Shown in pieces: positions 15,434 to 23,438 of a stretch of DNA of 64,000 nucleotides. The stretch's first letter is position 1. Each line of letters opens with the position of its first letter. The notes under the pieces were generated by a model. The model was given only the letters and a program-made list of their open reading frames with translations. It did no database searches and was not told the origin of the DNA. The position numbers and the translations under genes are program-made. Source of the stretch: Bacteroidota bacterium (GTDB lineage Bacteria > Bacteroidota > Bacteroidia > Bacteroidales > F082); assembly GCA_023396415.1 (NCBI GenBank), contig JAEWWJ010000053.1:7618-71617 (forward strand). Direction: 5' to 3'.

Positions 15434-17272
15434 TTATTCTACAGTTACCGATTTTGCAAGGTTTCGGGGTTGATCCACATTGCAACCGCGCATCACAGCA
15501 ATGTGGTAGGCGAGTTTTTGCAATGGAATGGTGGCCAAAAGTGGCACGAGCATTTCTTCCGTTTCGGGAATTTCAATCACATAGTCGGCCAATCGGCGCA
15601 CTTCTACGTCGCCTTTGGTCACAATTGCAATCACTTGTCCTTTTCGTGCTTTTACTTCTTGAATATTGCTCACTACCTTGTCATAAGTCCCTTTATTGGT
15701 GGCTATAATCACCACAGGCATTTCTTCGTCAATAAGGGCTATGGGTCCATGTTTCATTTCGGCAGCAGGATAGCCTTCGGCGTGGATGTATGAGATTTCT
15801 TTAAGTTTGAGTGCTCCTTCGAGTGCCACCGGAAAGTTGTATCCTCTCCCGAGATAAAGAAAATTGCGAACATCTTTAAACTTTTCGGCAATTTCAATGA
15901 CTTTGGCACTTTCTTTCAAGGTTTCTTGCACCTTTTCGGGGATAAGACTCAGCTCTGTAATGATTTCCATGAAACGCGACCGACCAATAGTGCCGCGCAT
16001 TTGGGCCAAACGCAAAGCAAAAAGGGTGAGCAACGTTACTTGTGCCGTGAATGCTTTGGTAGAGGCTACGCCGATTTCCGGACCGGCATGGGTGTAGCTG
16101 CCAGCATGGGTGGCTCGTGCAATAGATGATCCTACTACATTACAAATCCCCAGAATGGTGGCGCCTTTTGATTTGGCAAGTTCTATGGCTGCCAAGGTAT
16201 CGGCTGTTTCGCCTGACTGCGAAATGGCAATTACCACATCTCGCTCATAAATGACGGGATTGCGGTAACGAAATTCGGAGGCGTATTCCACTTCAACTGG
16301 AATACGAGCAATGTCCTCAAAAAGATATTCACCCACCAAACCGGCGTGCCACGATGTGCCGCAAGCCACAATGATGATGCGGTTGGCATTCAAGAGTTTT
16401 TGCTCATATTCTATGATGCCGCCTAAAGTAACCGTGCCTTGATCCAAATGGATGCGACCCCGCATGCTGTCGCGGATTGAAGAGGGTTGCTCATAAATTT
16501 CCTTTAACATAAAATGTTCAAAACCACCTTTTTCCAAGGCGCTGAGGTTCATTTCGAGCTTTTCAACATAGGGTGTTTTTTCATGGTTACGGATTGTTTT
16601 AATCTTCAGGTGTTGATTCCTGCGGATTAAAGCCACCTCTTCATCATCGAGGTAAACCACGTTTTTGGTGTATTCAATAATAGGTGTAGCATCGGAGGCT
16701 ACATAAAAATCGTTGGTGCCTATGCCAATCACCAACGGGCTTCCTTTGCGCGCCGCAATAAGGGTGTCCGGATCATCACGCGACATGACAACAATGGCAT
16801 AAGCACCCGTAACTTGGTTGAGGGCAATGCGCACGGCATCAAATAGGCTTACTTCTTCGTTCAATTTAATATCCTCAATTAAATTGGTGAGCACTTCAGT
16901 GTCGGTGTTGGATTGAAATCCATAGCCTCTGGCTTCAAGTTCATGTTTTAAGGAGGCGTAATTTTCGATGATGCCATTGTGGATAAGTGCAATCTCTTTT
17001 GACTGGGAGTAATGCGGATGGGCGTTTACTTGATTGGGTTCGCCGTGGGTAGCCCAGCGGGTGTGGGCTATGCCGATGGTTCCTTTCAGGTGGGCTTCTT
17101 TTACGTGGTCTTCGAGCTGGCTCACTTTTCCTTTGGTTTTATATACCAAAAGTTCTTGGTCGAGCAAAGCAATTCCGGCACTGTCATAACCTCTGTACTC
17201 GAGGCGTTTAAGTCCGCTAATTAAAATTGGGTAGGCATCTTTTGGGCCAATGTAAGCAACTATTCCGCACAT
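15434..17272 (-). CDS. glmS: glutamine--fructose-6-phosphate aminotransferase (isomerizing)
   Basis: Makes glucosamine-6-phosphate from fructose-6-phosphate and glutamine, the first step to UDP-GlcNAc for peptidoglycan and lipid A. At 612 residues it is full length. The N-terminal Ntn-type glutaminase starts with the catalytic Cys2 (MCGIVAYIG), then RLEYRGYDSAG and GIAHTRWATHG. Two SIS sugar-isomerase domains follow, with CGTSWHAG, SQSGETADT, STKAFTAQ and the C-terminal DQPRNLAKSVTVE. The leader is about 240 bases; it has no room or pattern for the Gram-positive glmS ribozyme that I can recognise. A TAAATTTG box lies about 130 bases upstream. Confidence 0.97.
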   Translation of the reverse strand: MCGIVAYIGPKDAYPILISGLKRLEYRGYDSAGIALLDQELLVYKTKGKVSQLEDHVKEAHLKGTIGIAHTRWATHGEPNQVNAHPHYSQSKEIALIHNGIIENYASLKHELEARGYGFQSNTDTEVLTNLIEDIKLNEEVSLFDAVRIALNQVTGAYAIVVMSRDDPDTLIAARKGSPLVIGIGTNDFYVASDATPIIEYTKNVVYLDDEEVALIRRNQHLKIKTIRNHEKTPYVEKLEMNLSALEKGGFEHFMLKEIYEQPSSIRDSMRGRIHLDQGTVTLGGIIEYEQKLLNANRIIIVACGTSWHAGLVGEYLFEDIARIPVEVEYASEFRYRNPVIYERDVVIAISQSGETADTLAAIELAKSKGATILGICNVVGSSIARATHAGSYTHAGPEIGVASTKAFTAQVTLLTLFALRLAQMRGTIGRSRFMEIITELSLIPEKVQETLKESAKVIEIAEKFKDVRNFLYLGRGYNFPVALEGALKLKEISYIHAEGYPAAEMKHGPIALIDEEMPVVIIATNKGTYDKVVSNIQEVKARKGQVIAIVTKGDVEVRRLADYVIEIPETEEMLVPLLATIPLQKLAYHIAVMRGCNVDQPRNLAKSVTVE

Positions 17273-17293
17273 TTTATGGTTGTTTTATGGTTG
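17272..17293. repeat. tandem 11-base duplication at the glmS start
   Basis: TTTTATGGTTG occurs twice head to tail, immediately upstream of and touching the glmS start codon. It would be the last part of the leader RNA. Confidence 0.6.
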
Positions 17294-17403
17294 TTGGTGC
17301 TTGATTTCAAATCTGTCATCTAAAAATTTTAGCTAAAGTAGTATAATTTCATTTTTTAGCCTGTGATTTTGGGAATGTTTCTTCAAAACAGGAAACGATT
17401 GCC

Positions 17404-17411
17404 CAAATTTA
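17404..17411 (-). promoter_or_regulatory. -7 box candidate for glmS
   Basis: Minus-strand TAAATTTG, exact match to TAnnTTTG, about 130 bases before glmS. It gives glmS its own transcript with a leader of roughly 120 bases. No clear -33. Confidence 0.38.
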
Positions 17412-17514
17412 GGAATCTATCTTGCTTAAAATCAGGAGTATATTTCACATCAAAAGAACTGCAAATGAAGTTGACTTTGCGCGTGAACTTTTTTGTAAAA
17501 AATGGAGAAACCCA

Positions 17515-18879
17515 CTAATCGTTAATAACTGAATAGTTGAGTTGTAGTTGCAAACGTGTGAGTGAATCCACTTGCGGATGAGTTCCGTTCAAAATCAGTC
17601 GGTTGGCCCTTGAAGCAGAACCTTGAATGATCAAGTAAAGCCCCGGATCATTGAGTTTGCTGTCAGCACTCAGCAAATCTTGCACATAGCGGTTGATGCG
17701 GAACTGATAGTTGTTGGATTGCTTTCTGTAGATACCACCAAAATAGCCTTCGCCTACATTGGGTATAATTTGGTCGCTCAACACAGAATAACCTCCTTGG
17801 CCGTTGCTGCGAACGAGTGCCAATTGCGAAGGCACAAAGTAGCGTACGGTGTCTAACTCCATGCTTGTAAAGATCAATTTGGCTTCGTTTACAACAATTT
17901 TTCCGGGGGCTTTTTGGCGAATTTCATTCAAACCATTGAGGCGTATGCGGGCTTTTAGTCCATTCATTGACTGTAAATAAAACTTATCGCGACCCAGCAG
18001 GGTATCGCCGTTCAGCACTTGGTTTTTTAAAGACGCATCAGCATCGGCATAACCATTATGGTCGTAGGTGTTGTAGCGAGCTTCGGAGCTGGTGATAAAA
18101 AATTCGTAGCGCAGAGAGTCTTCCTCAGCATTGTTGTAGTAAAGCGTCATTTTTGATTGCGTCACCGGCAAGTTGAAAAACAGTATGGCACCTCCTTGTG
18201 AGGTGGTTTCGGCAGTGACCCGAAGGCCTTTAAAGTATCTTAAAAAAGCAGTATTGCCCGACAAGCTTGTTGAATCTGCTGCCAAAAGTTTGTTGCCCAA
18301 TTCAGCAGACTGGTCGCTGAGGCGCACGCGAATCATAGCAGCCAAAGTGTCAGCACCAAAAATGAATCGGCTTTTGGGCTTGGGCCTAAAACTGTAGTTG
18401 GCATAATCCACATCGCCTGTGGCTTTCAATTGGTTGGAGTAGTAGGCCGAATCAATTGTCAAACTGTCGAGCAGCTCATGCACATGAATGGTTTGCATGC
18501 TTGTGGTATCGCCATAATAGCCTGAATAAACCAGTTGCAAAACCAAGGAATCTAACTGTGGGTTTGTTCCAAAGTTGTGGGTGCTGGTCGAAAGGCGCAC
18601 TTGGGTGTAAAAACCTGCGGTTGTAGTTCCAAATATGGGGTCTTTCATACTTCCCAGCAGGTTGGATTCGGTGCGGTCGGTACGGAGCGAATCTTCCAAC
18701 AAGCTGTATGCTGTAAGTTCAATGGTGTCGCTGTATTGTAACTGAATCAAACCTGCATTGGGTTGAATATCAGAACCTATTTGGTTGGGTCGTTTGGTGC
18801 AGGCGGTGCCGATGATGAGCGATCCAACCAAAAACAAAACCATATGCCGGTGCTTCAGGCCGTAAAATAGTTTTTTCAA
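17515..18879 (-). CDS. DUF4270 family lipoprotein
   Basis: A 454-residue lipoprotein: hydrophobic LFLVGSLIIG then lipobox GTAC (Cys27). The body is beta-rich, and the early SDIQPN/SLLEDSLRTDRTESNLLGSMKDPIFG region is the hallmark of DUF4270, a Bacteroidota-specific family of unknown role. It follows the starch-synthase-like gene by 25 bases and is likely co-transcribed with it. The function is not known; a surface-exposed or periplasmic role follows only from lipidation. Confidence 0.78.
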   Translation of the reverse strand: MKKLFYGLKHRHMVLFLVGSLIIGTACTKRPNQIGSDIQPNAGLIQLQYSDTIELTAYSLLEDSLRTDRTESNLLGSMKDPIFGTTTAGFYTQVRLSTSTHNFGTNPQLDSLVLQLVYSGYYGDTTSMQTIHVHELLDSLTIDSAYYSNQLKATGDVDYANYSFRPKPKSRFIFGADTLAAMIRVRLSDQSAELGNKLLAADSTSLSGNTAFLRYFKGLRVTAETTSQGGAILFFNLPVTQSKMTLYYNNAEEDSLRYEFFITSSEARYNTYDHNGYADADASLKNQVLNGDTLLGRDKFYLQSMNGLKARIRLNGLNEIRQKAPGKIVVNEAKLIFTSMELDTVRYFVPSQLALVRSNGQGGYSVLSDQIIPNVGEGYFGGIYRKQSNNYQFRINRYVQDLLSADSKLNDPGLYLIIQGSASRANRLILNGTHPQVDSLTRLQLQLNYSVIND

Positions 18880-18904
18880 AGTGAATGGAATTTACGTTTA
18901 TGTT

Positions 18905-19717
18905 TTATTTTTTTCCAAGTAGGCTGTCGTAGAATGTGTTGTAGTCTTCAACATAGTTGTCAACGCTTGGGTGAACGAGTATTGGTTTTTTCTTATCTTC
19001 GAGGTAGGCCAACAGTTCGGGGTTCACTTTGTCGCTTGCAACGATGATGGCATCGGCATAATCAATGGCAGCTTTGGTGATGTTAACGTAGTTTGATTCT
19101 TTATAGTATTTGAGGTCTTTAGGAGTGATGCCCGGAAGGCGTAATTTTTTCTCAAAACTTTCGCGAAACGTTTCCTTGAAATCGTCGCCATATAAGGAAT
19201 ACACCACTTTAGCATCGGTAAAAAGCGGGTTGTCTTTAAAAGCTCTTTTAACATATAATGGCACTAAGGCCGACATCCAGCCGTGGCAATGAATGATATC
19301 CGGACCCCAGCCTAATTTCTTTACTGTTTCGATTACGCCGCGCGAGAAAAATATGGTGCGCTCGTCGTTGTCTTCGTAAAAACGTCCTGCTTTGTCTTTT
19401 ATGGTAAATTTCCGGTGAAAAAAATCCTCATTATCAATAAAATAAATCTGCATTCTGGCCTGTTGTATAGAGGCCACTTTAATAATCAACGGATGATCGG
19501 TTTCATTGATGATCAAATTCATGCCCGAAAGGCGTATTACTTCGTGAAGTTGATTTCGACGCTCGTTAATGCTACCAAAGCGTGGCATGAAAGTGCGGAT
19601 TTCTTTGCCCCTTTCCTGAATACCCTGAGGCAAAAATCTCCCTATTTTGCTCATGTGGGTCTCTTTAAGATAGGGTGTGATGGCTTGCTCCACAAAAAGA
19701 ATCCTTGACTTTTCCAT
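18905..19717 (-). CDS. glycogen/starch synthase-like protein, catalytic N-terminal domain only
   Basis: A 270-residue protein matching the N-terminal Rossmann half of GT5 starch/glycogen synthases: ILFVEQAITPYLKETHMSKIGRFLPQGIQERGKEIRTFMP at the start (cf. SEVAPFSKTGGLGDV of true synthases), then PDIIHCHGWMSALVPLY and KVVYSLYGDDF. The C-terminal GT-B half that binds ADP-glucose is absent, so classic glycogen synthesis is doubtful. Such half-size proteins recur in Bacteroidota beside DUF4270. The frame opens 22 codons earlier, but that region carries the -33/-7 promoter, so the ATG at 19717 is chosen. Confidence 0.75.
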   Translation of the reverse strand: MEKSRILFVEQAITPYLKETHMSKIGRFLPQGIQERGKEIRTFMPRFGSINERRNQLHEVIRLSGMNLIINETDHPLIIKVASIQQARMQIYFIDNEDFFHRKFTIKDKAGRFYEDNDERTIFFSRGVIETVKKLGWGPDIIHCHGWMSALVPLYVKRAFKDNPLFTDAKVVYSLYGDDFKETFRESFEKKLRLPGITPKDLKYYKESNYVNITKAAIDYADAIIVASDKVNPELLAYLEDKKKPILVHPSVDNYVEDYNTFYDSLLGKK

Positions 19718-19752
19718 TATGTAAATATTGATGAACGGTATAAATAAGGGTG

Positions 19753-19784
19753 CAAAGGTAAGAAAAAAACGAAAAGCATACAAA
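19753..19784 (-). promoter_or_regulatory. promoter of the starch-synthase-like/DUF4270 operon
   Basis: Minus-strand TTTG (19784-19781), 20-base spacer, TACCTTTG (19760-19753): the clearest full Bacteroidota sigma-A-type promoter in the window. It covers an upstream in-frame ATG and thus fixes the start at 19717. Confidence 0.65.
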
Positions 19785-19810
19785 TAGCTGGTTTTTATAG
19801 CCTTTAAACA

Positions 19811-19853
19811 AAAAAGGGAGATGATAATTTTGTTGTATTATCTCTCCCTTTTT
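19811..19853 (-). terminator. intrinsic terminator of the proline dehydrogenase gene
   Basis: AAAAAGGGAGA pairs with TCTCCCTTTTT and, past one bulged base, GATAAT pairs with ATTATC; the loop is about 8 bases. On the minus strand it ends in a T-run 17 bases after the stop. Confidence 0.85.
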
Positions 19854-19869
19854 AAATGGTTATTGAAAA

Positions 19870-20787
19870 TTATTTTCTCCAAAATAGTGCCTTAATAATT
19901 TCTTTGGCCATTGATGGGTTTTCTTTGAGGCGACGCGTTGAATAGGCAAACCATTGCTCGCCAAAGGGAACGTAGATGCGCATGCGGTGGTTTTCGTCAA
20001 TAATGGATTTGCGCAGCTGAGGCGTAACACCATAAAGCATTTGAAACTCATACATCTCGCGTGGAACTTTGTATTTTTCAATCAATTTGTAGGCGCCTTC
20101 AATCAATGGTTTGTCGTGGGTAGCAATACCGGGATAAATTCCATTTTTGAACATAAATTCAAGATCCTCAAGGTAGTGCGCGTTGATTTCTTCGTATTTT
20201 TTATAAGCAATTTTTTCCGATTCAACATAAATACCCTTGCACAATCGGTAATTGATTGGAATTTCTTTGCTGTGAATATCCAAAAGATTTGTGAGATCTC
20301 CCAAAGTGCGTTTGAGGTAGGCTTGAAATACCAATCCAACATTTTTTGGAAATTCGGCCTTGAGCCGGCGAAACAAATCAATTTCTAAGTCAACACACTG
20401 AGAATCTTCCATATCAATGCGCACAAAATTATTGTATGAAGCAGCTTTGGCAACAATTTCACGTATGTTGGTATAGCAAACCTCTGTGTCAATCAACAAG
20501 CCGAACATTGTAGGTTTTAAAGAATAATTACCATCAATTTTTGCTTTTTGAATGGTGTCAATAATGTTGAGGTACTCGTTTTTGTTGGCCTCAGCCTGCT
20601 TCAGTTCGGTGATAAATTCGCCCAGCAAATCAATGGTCACCATCATGCCTTCGGCGTTCAGTTTTCGGCTGATTTCAATGGCATCTTCAATTTTTTTTCC
20701 TGCGATATAGCGTTTTGAAAACAACCACACCAAACCTTTTGGCATGTATGGTAACATGCCGGCAATAATTTTGTTAATCCACATCAT
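19870..20787 (-). CDS. proline dehydrogenase
   Basis: FAD enzyme that oxidises proline to delta-1-pyrroline-5-carboxylate. A 305-residue monofunctional form without the P5C dehydrogenase domain of PutA. Family signatures: FVRIDMEDSQ (about 121), RLCKGIYVESEKIAYKK (191-207), GIATHDKPLI, YEFQMLYGV (246-254) and the substrate-binding EQWFAYSTRRLKENP with Arg285-Arg286. The gene is monocistronic with its own terminator; a P5C dehydrogenase gene is not nearby. Two adjacent ATG codons make the start uncertain by one residue. Confidence 0.9.
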   Translation of the reverse strand: MMWINKIIAGMLPYMPKGLVWLFSKRYIAGKKIEDAIEISRKLNAEGMMVTIDLLGEFITELKQAEANKNEYLNIIDTIQKAKIDGNYSLKPTMFGLLIDTEVCYTNIREIVAKAASYNNFVRIDMEDSQCVDLEIDLFRRLKAEFPKNVGLVFQAYLKRTLGDLTNLLDIHSKEIPINYRLCKGIYVESEKIAYKKYEEINAHYLEDLEFMFKNGIYPGIATHDKPLIEGAYKLIEKYKVPREMYEFQMLYGVTPQLRKSIIDENHRMRIYVPFGEQWFAYSTRRLKENPSMAKEIIKALFWRK

Positions 20788-20862
20788 ATTTTTGCTTGAT
20801 AATCAGTAAGTTAATGTTTTTCTATCGCGGTTCAACCGAACCCATCTTAAAATTTTGAACCA

Positions 20863-20870
20863 CAAATGTA
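20863..20870 (-). promoter_or_regulatory. -7 box of the proline dehydrogenase gene
   Basis: Minus-strand TACATTTG, exact TAnnTTTG match, 76 bases before the start. A 7-base inverted repeat lies directly downstream of it. Confidence 0.4.
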
Positions 20871-21140
20871 GCAAAAGCCTTGTTTTGTTATAAAAATAAC
20901 AGAGAAATTTTAAAAACCGAAAGAATATTTTATTTTTTGAATTGCGATGAAGGTTTAAGCTGCGCTTCAATCGCTTTCAGTTAGCACTGCGAAGCTGGTT
21001 TTAATCTGTTGATGGCTCTCAATAGTTTTTTTCAGTCAAAGGCTACCTTCCGTCAAACCAACGATATTGATTTGTAGGTAGTTATCTCACGCCCTCCTTA
21101 CCCTATGGGCAGGGTGATAGTTTTAGTTTAAAATGTTTTC

Positions 21141-21148
21141 TATTTTTG
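21141..21148 (+). promoter_or_regulatory. -7 box of the GH3 gene
   Basis: TATTTTTG, exact TAnnTTTG match, 24 bases before the start codon; no strong -33. Confidence 0.4.
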
Positions 21149-21171
21149 CCCACAGATTAATTTGACACAAC

Positions 21172-22704
21172 ATGCCAATCATTGGACATATTATTAAAAA
21201 GGCCTACGAATTGCGTAATATGCCTGTTGAACTGAGGAAGCAGCGGCACAACCCCGTTCTATCCCAAACGTTGCAGTTGAAAAAGCTGTTGCGCAAGGCA
21301 CAGTTTACTGCTTTTGGTGAAGAATATGATTTTGAAGCCATTCTCGACGGCAGCGACCTTATGAATGATTTTGCGCAAAAGGTGCCTGTTTTTGATTACA
21401 ATTCAATGTATAAACAGTGGTGGTACAGGGCTTTAAATGGAGAAGCTTATGTTGCTTGGCCCGGAAGAGTAAAGTATTTTGCTTTGAGTTCAGGCACGTC
21501 AGAAGCTTCGAGCAAGCACATTCCGATTACTGAAGACATGCTCGTTTCGATTAAAAGGGCCAGCATCCGCCAACTGGTTTCGACGACCAAGTATGATTTC
21601 CCTGTTCATTTTTATGAAAAAGGCATTTTAATGATTGGTGGAAGCACCCACTTGCAATACAACGGCACTTATTTTGCCGGCGACCTCTCTGGTATTACTG
21701 CCGGAAACATCCCTTTTTGGTTTGAACATTTTTACAAACCCGGACGACGCATTTCGAAAACAAGCGACTGGGCCACCAAACTCAATGAAATGGTACGCAA
21801 AGCACCTTCATGGGATATTGGCGTGGTTGTGGGGGTGCCTGCTTGGGTGCAAATATTGCTCGAACGTATCATTAAAGAATACAACCTCAACACCATCCAT
21901 GATATTTGGCCCAACCTCACGGTGTATGTTCATAGTGGCGTTTCGTTTGCGCCTTACGAAAAAAGTTTCGAGAAGCTTTTTAGTAAACCTGTCATTTATT
22001 CAGAGAGTTACCTAGCCTCGGAAGGCTATATCGCCTACCAAACGCGCTTAGACAAGCGCATTATGCAGCTGATTGTTGACAATGGCATTTATTATGAATT
22101 TATACCTTTCAATGAGCAAAATTTCGACGACGAAGGCAATCTGCGCGACAATCCCATAACCCTCAATTTGCGGCAAGCACAAGTAAATGTGGAATATGCC
22201 TTGCTGATTTCAACCAATGCAGGAGCCTGGCGCTATCTTATTGGCGACACCATCAAATTCACCAATGTTGAACAATGCGAAATCATCATTACCGGTCGTA
22301 CCAAACAGTTTTTGAGTATCTGTGGTGAGCATCTTTCGGTAGAAAATATGAGCCGTGCCATTGAGCTTTTGCAGGAAGAAATGAACATCTCTATCAGTGA
22401 GTTTACGGTTTCGGGTTTCCGATATGGGGCCATGTTTGCTCACCGCTGGTACATCGGAACCAATGATGTTTTTGATCACGATGAAGCCATTGCAAAAATT
22501 GATGGGTATCTGAATACCCTCAACGATGACTATATGGTAGAACGCACAGAAGCCATCACCCATATTTTTATGGAGGTGCTGCCGGCTCAAGTGTTTCACG
22601 ACTATATGAAAAAGCTTGGAAAAGAAGGCAGCGCCAATAAATTTCCACGGGTAATGAAGGGTGCACGCCTTGAAGAGTGGGAGAGGTTTTTAAGCGAAAG
22701 ATAA
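21172..22704 (+). CDS. GH3 family acyl-adenylating protein
   Basis: A 510-residue member of the GH3 (auxin-responsive promoter) family, ANL-type adenylating enzymes that in plants conjugate hormones to amino acids. Bacteroidota members are common but their substrate is unknown. Visible motifs: the nucleotide loop FALSSGTSEASSKHIPIT (about 103-120), YSESYLASEGYIA, WRYLIGDTIKF and GRTKQFLSICGEHLSVENM. No amino-acid or auxin pathway gene is adjacent. The LysE-type exporter gene begins 52 bases downstream and may be co-transcribed, which would fit export of an amino-acid-like product; this is inference. Confidence 0.85.
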   Translation: MPIIGHIIKKAYELRNMPVELRKQRHNPVLSQTLQLKKLLRKAQFTAFGEEYDFEAILDGSDLMNDFAQKVPVFDYNSMYKQWWYRALNGEAYVAWPGRVKYFALSSGTSEASSKHIPITEDMLVSIKRASIRQLVSTTKYDFPVHFYEKGILMIGGSTHLQYNGTYFAGDLSGITAGNIPFWFEHFYKPGRRISKTSDWATKLNEMVRKAPSWDIGVVVGVPAWVQILLERIIKEYNLNTIHDIWPNLTVYVHSGVSFAPYEKSFEKLFSKPVIYSESYLASEGYIAYQTRLDKRIMQLIVDNGIYYEFIPFNEQNFDDEGNLRDNPITLNLRQAQVNVEYALLISTNAGAWRYLIGDTIKFTNVEQCEIIITGRTKQFLSICGEHLSVENMSRAIELLQEEMNISISEFTVSGFRYGAMFAHRWYIGTNDVFDHDEAIAKIDGYLNTLNDDYMVERTEAITHIFMEVLPAQVFHDYMKKLGKEGSANKFPRVMKGARLEEWERFLSER

Positions 22705-22756
22705 AATAATGAATCCAAAGAAGCGTTGATTTTATTTCTTACTACAAAAAACCACG

Positions 22757-23404
22757 ATGGGGCATATTTTTATTGAAGGTGTTTTGCTTGGCATCACATT
22801 AGCAACTTTTTTTGGCTTCGGACCTGCTTTTTTCTCTTTGGTGCAAACGAGCATCCACAGGGGCTTTTGGCCGGCAACCTTACTTGCTATCGGCATTTTC
22901 CTCAACGACCTGCTCATGGTGGTGTTGTGCCTGATGGGTGCAGTGCAAATTGTTACCGAACCCAGTAACTATCTTTGGTTTGGAATTGCCAGTGGCGCTA
23001 TCCTTATCATTTTCGGACTTGTGACTTACACCCGAAAGGTGGTTACCGAAGGAAACGAAAATCCGGAGCTGCCGGTTAAAATCAGTGGCCCGCGATGGTT
23101 TACCTATATCGCCAAGGGCTTTTTTATGAATGTAATCAATCCTTTTGTTTGGATATTTTGGATTGGTGTTGTAGTGGGTATCTCGGCCCGTTTTGGAGGC
23201 AAAGAATTGGAGTTGACCTACTTTTTTGCAGGAACGTTGATGATTGTTTTGCTGAGCGACATTGGCAAAGCTTATGCCGCCTTCAGCATTAAAAGGTTTC
23301 TCAACCAAAAGGTGATCGGCATGTTTAACCGAACAGCAGGAATCGGGTTAATGGCTTTTGGGTTGTTCTTAATGATTAAAGTTGTTTGGGAACATCTGTT
23401 TTAA
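22757..23404 (+). CDS. LysE family translocator
   Basis: A 215-residue inner-membrane protein with six hydrophobic segments and the LysE/RhtB N-terminal pattern (FIEGVLLGITLATFFGFGPAFFSLVQTSIHRG). NPFVWIFWIGVV in the middle corresponds to the family's NP motif. These transporters export amino acids or derivatives. It follows the GH3 gene on the same strand and converges on recJ with a 34-base gap that shows no obvious terminator. Confidence 0.82.
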   Translation: MGHIFIEGVLLGITLATFFGFGPAFFSLVQTSIHRGFWPATLLAIGIFLNDLLMVVLCLMGAVQIVTEPSNYLWFGIASGAILIIFGLVTYTRKVVTEGNENPELPVKISGPRWFTYIAKGFFMNVINPFVWIFWIGVVVGISARFGGKELELTYFFAGTLMIVLLSDIGKAYAAFSIKRFLNQKVIGMFNRTAGIGLMAFGLFLMIKVVWEHLF

Positions 23405-23438
23405 CCTCCTGCAAGCAAAAACTGATAGCAAAAAAAGC

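Larger units (their letters stand above)
20788..21171. other. intergenic region between divergent genes
   Basis: About 380 bases. Besides the two promoter boxes listed, it contains GGTTCAA (20829-20835) and TTGAACC (20855-20861), a 7-base inverted repeat next to the proline dehydrogenase -7 box that could be an operator. No gene is seen. Confidence 0.5.

Noticed and set aside
17273..17514. glmS ribozyme or riboswitch upstream of glmS
   Set aside because: The leader is short and shows no recognisable conserved ribozyme core; the ribozyme is typical of Firmicutes, not this phylum.
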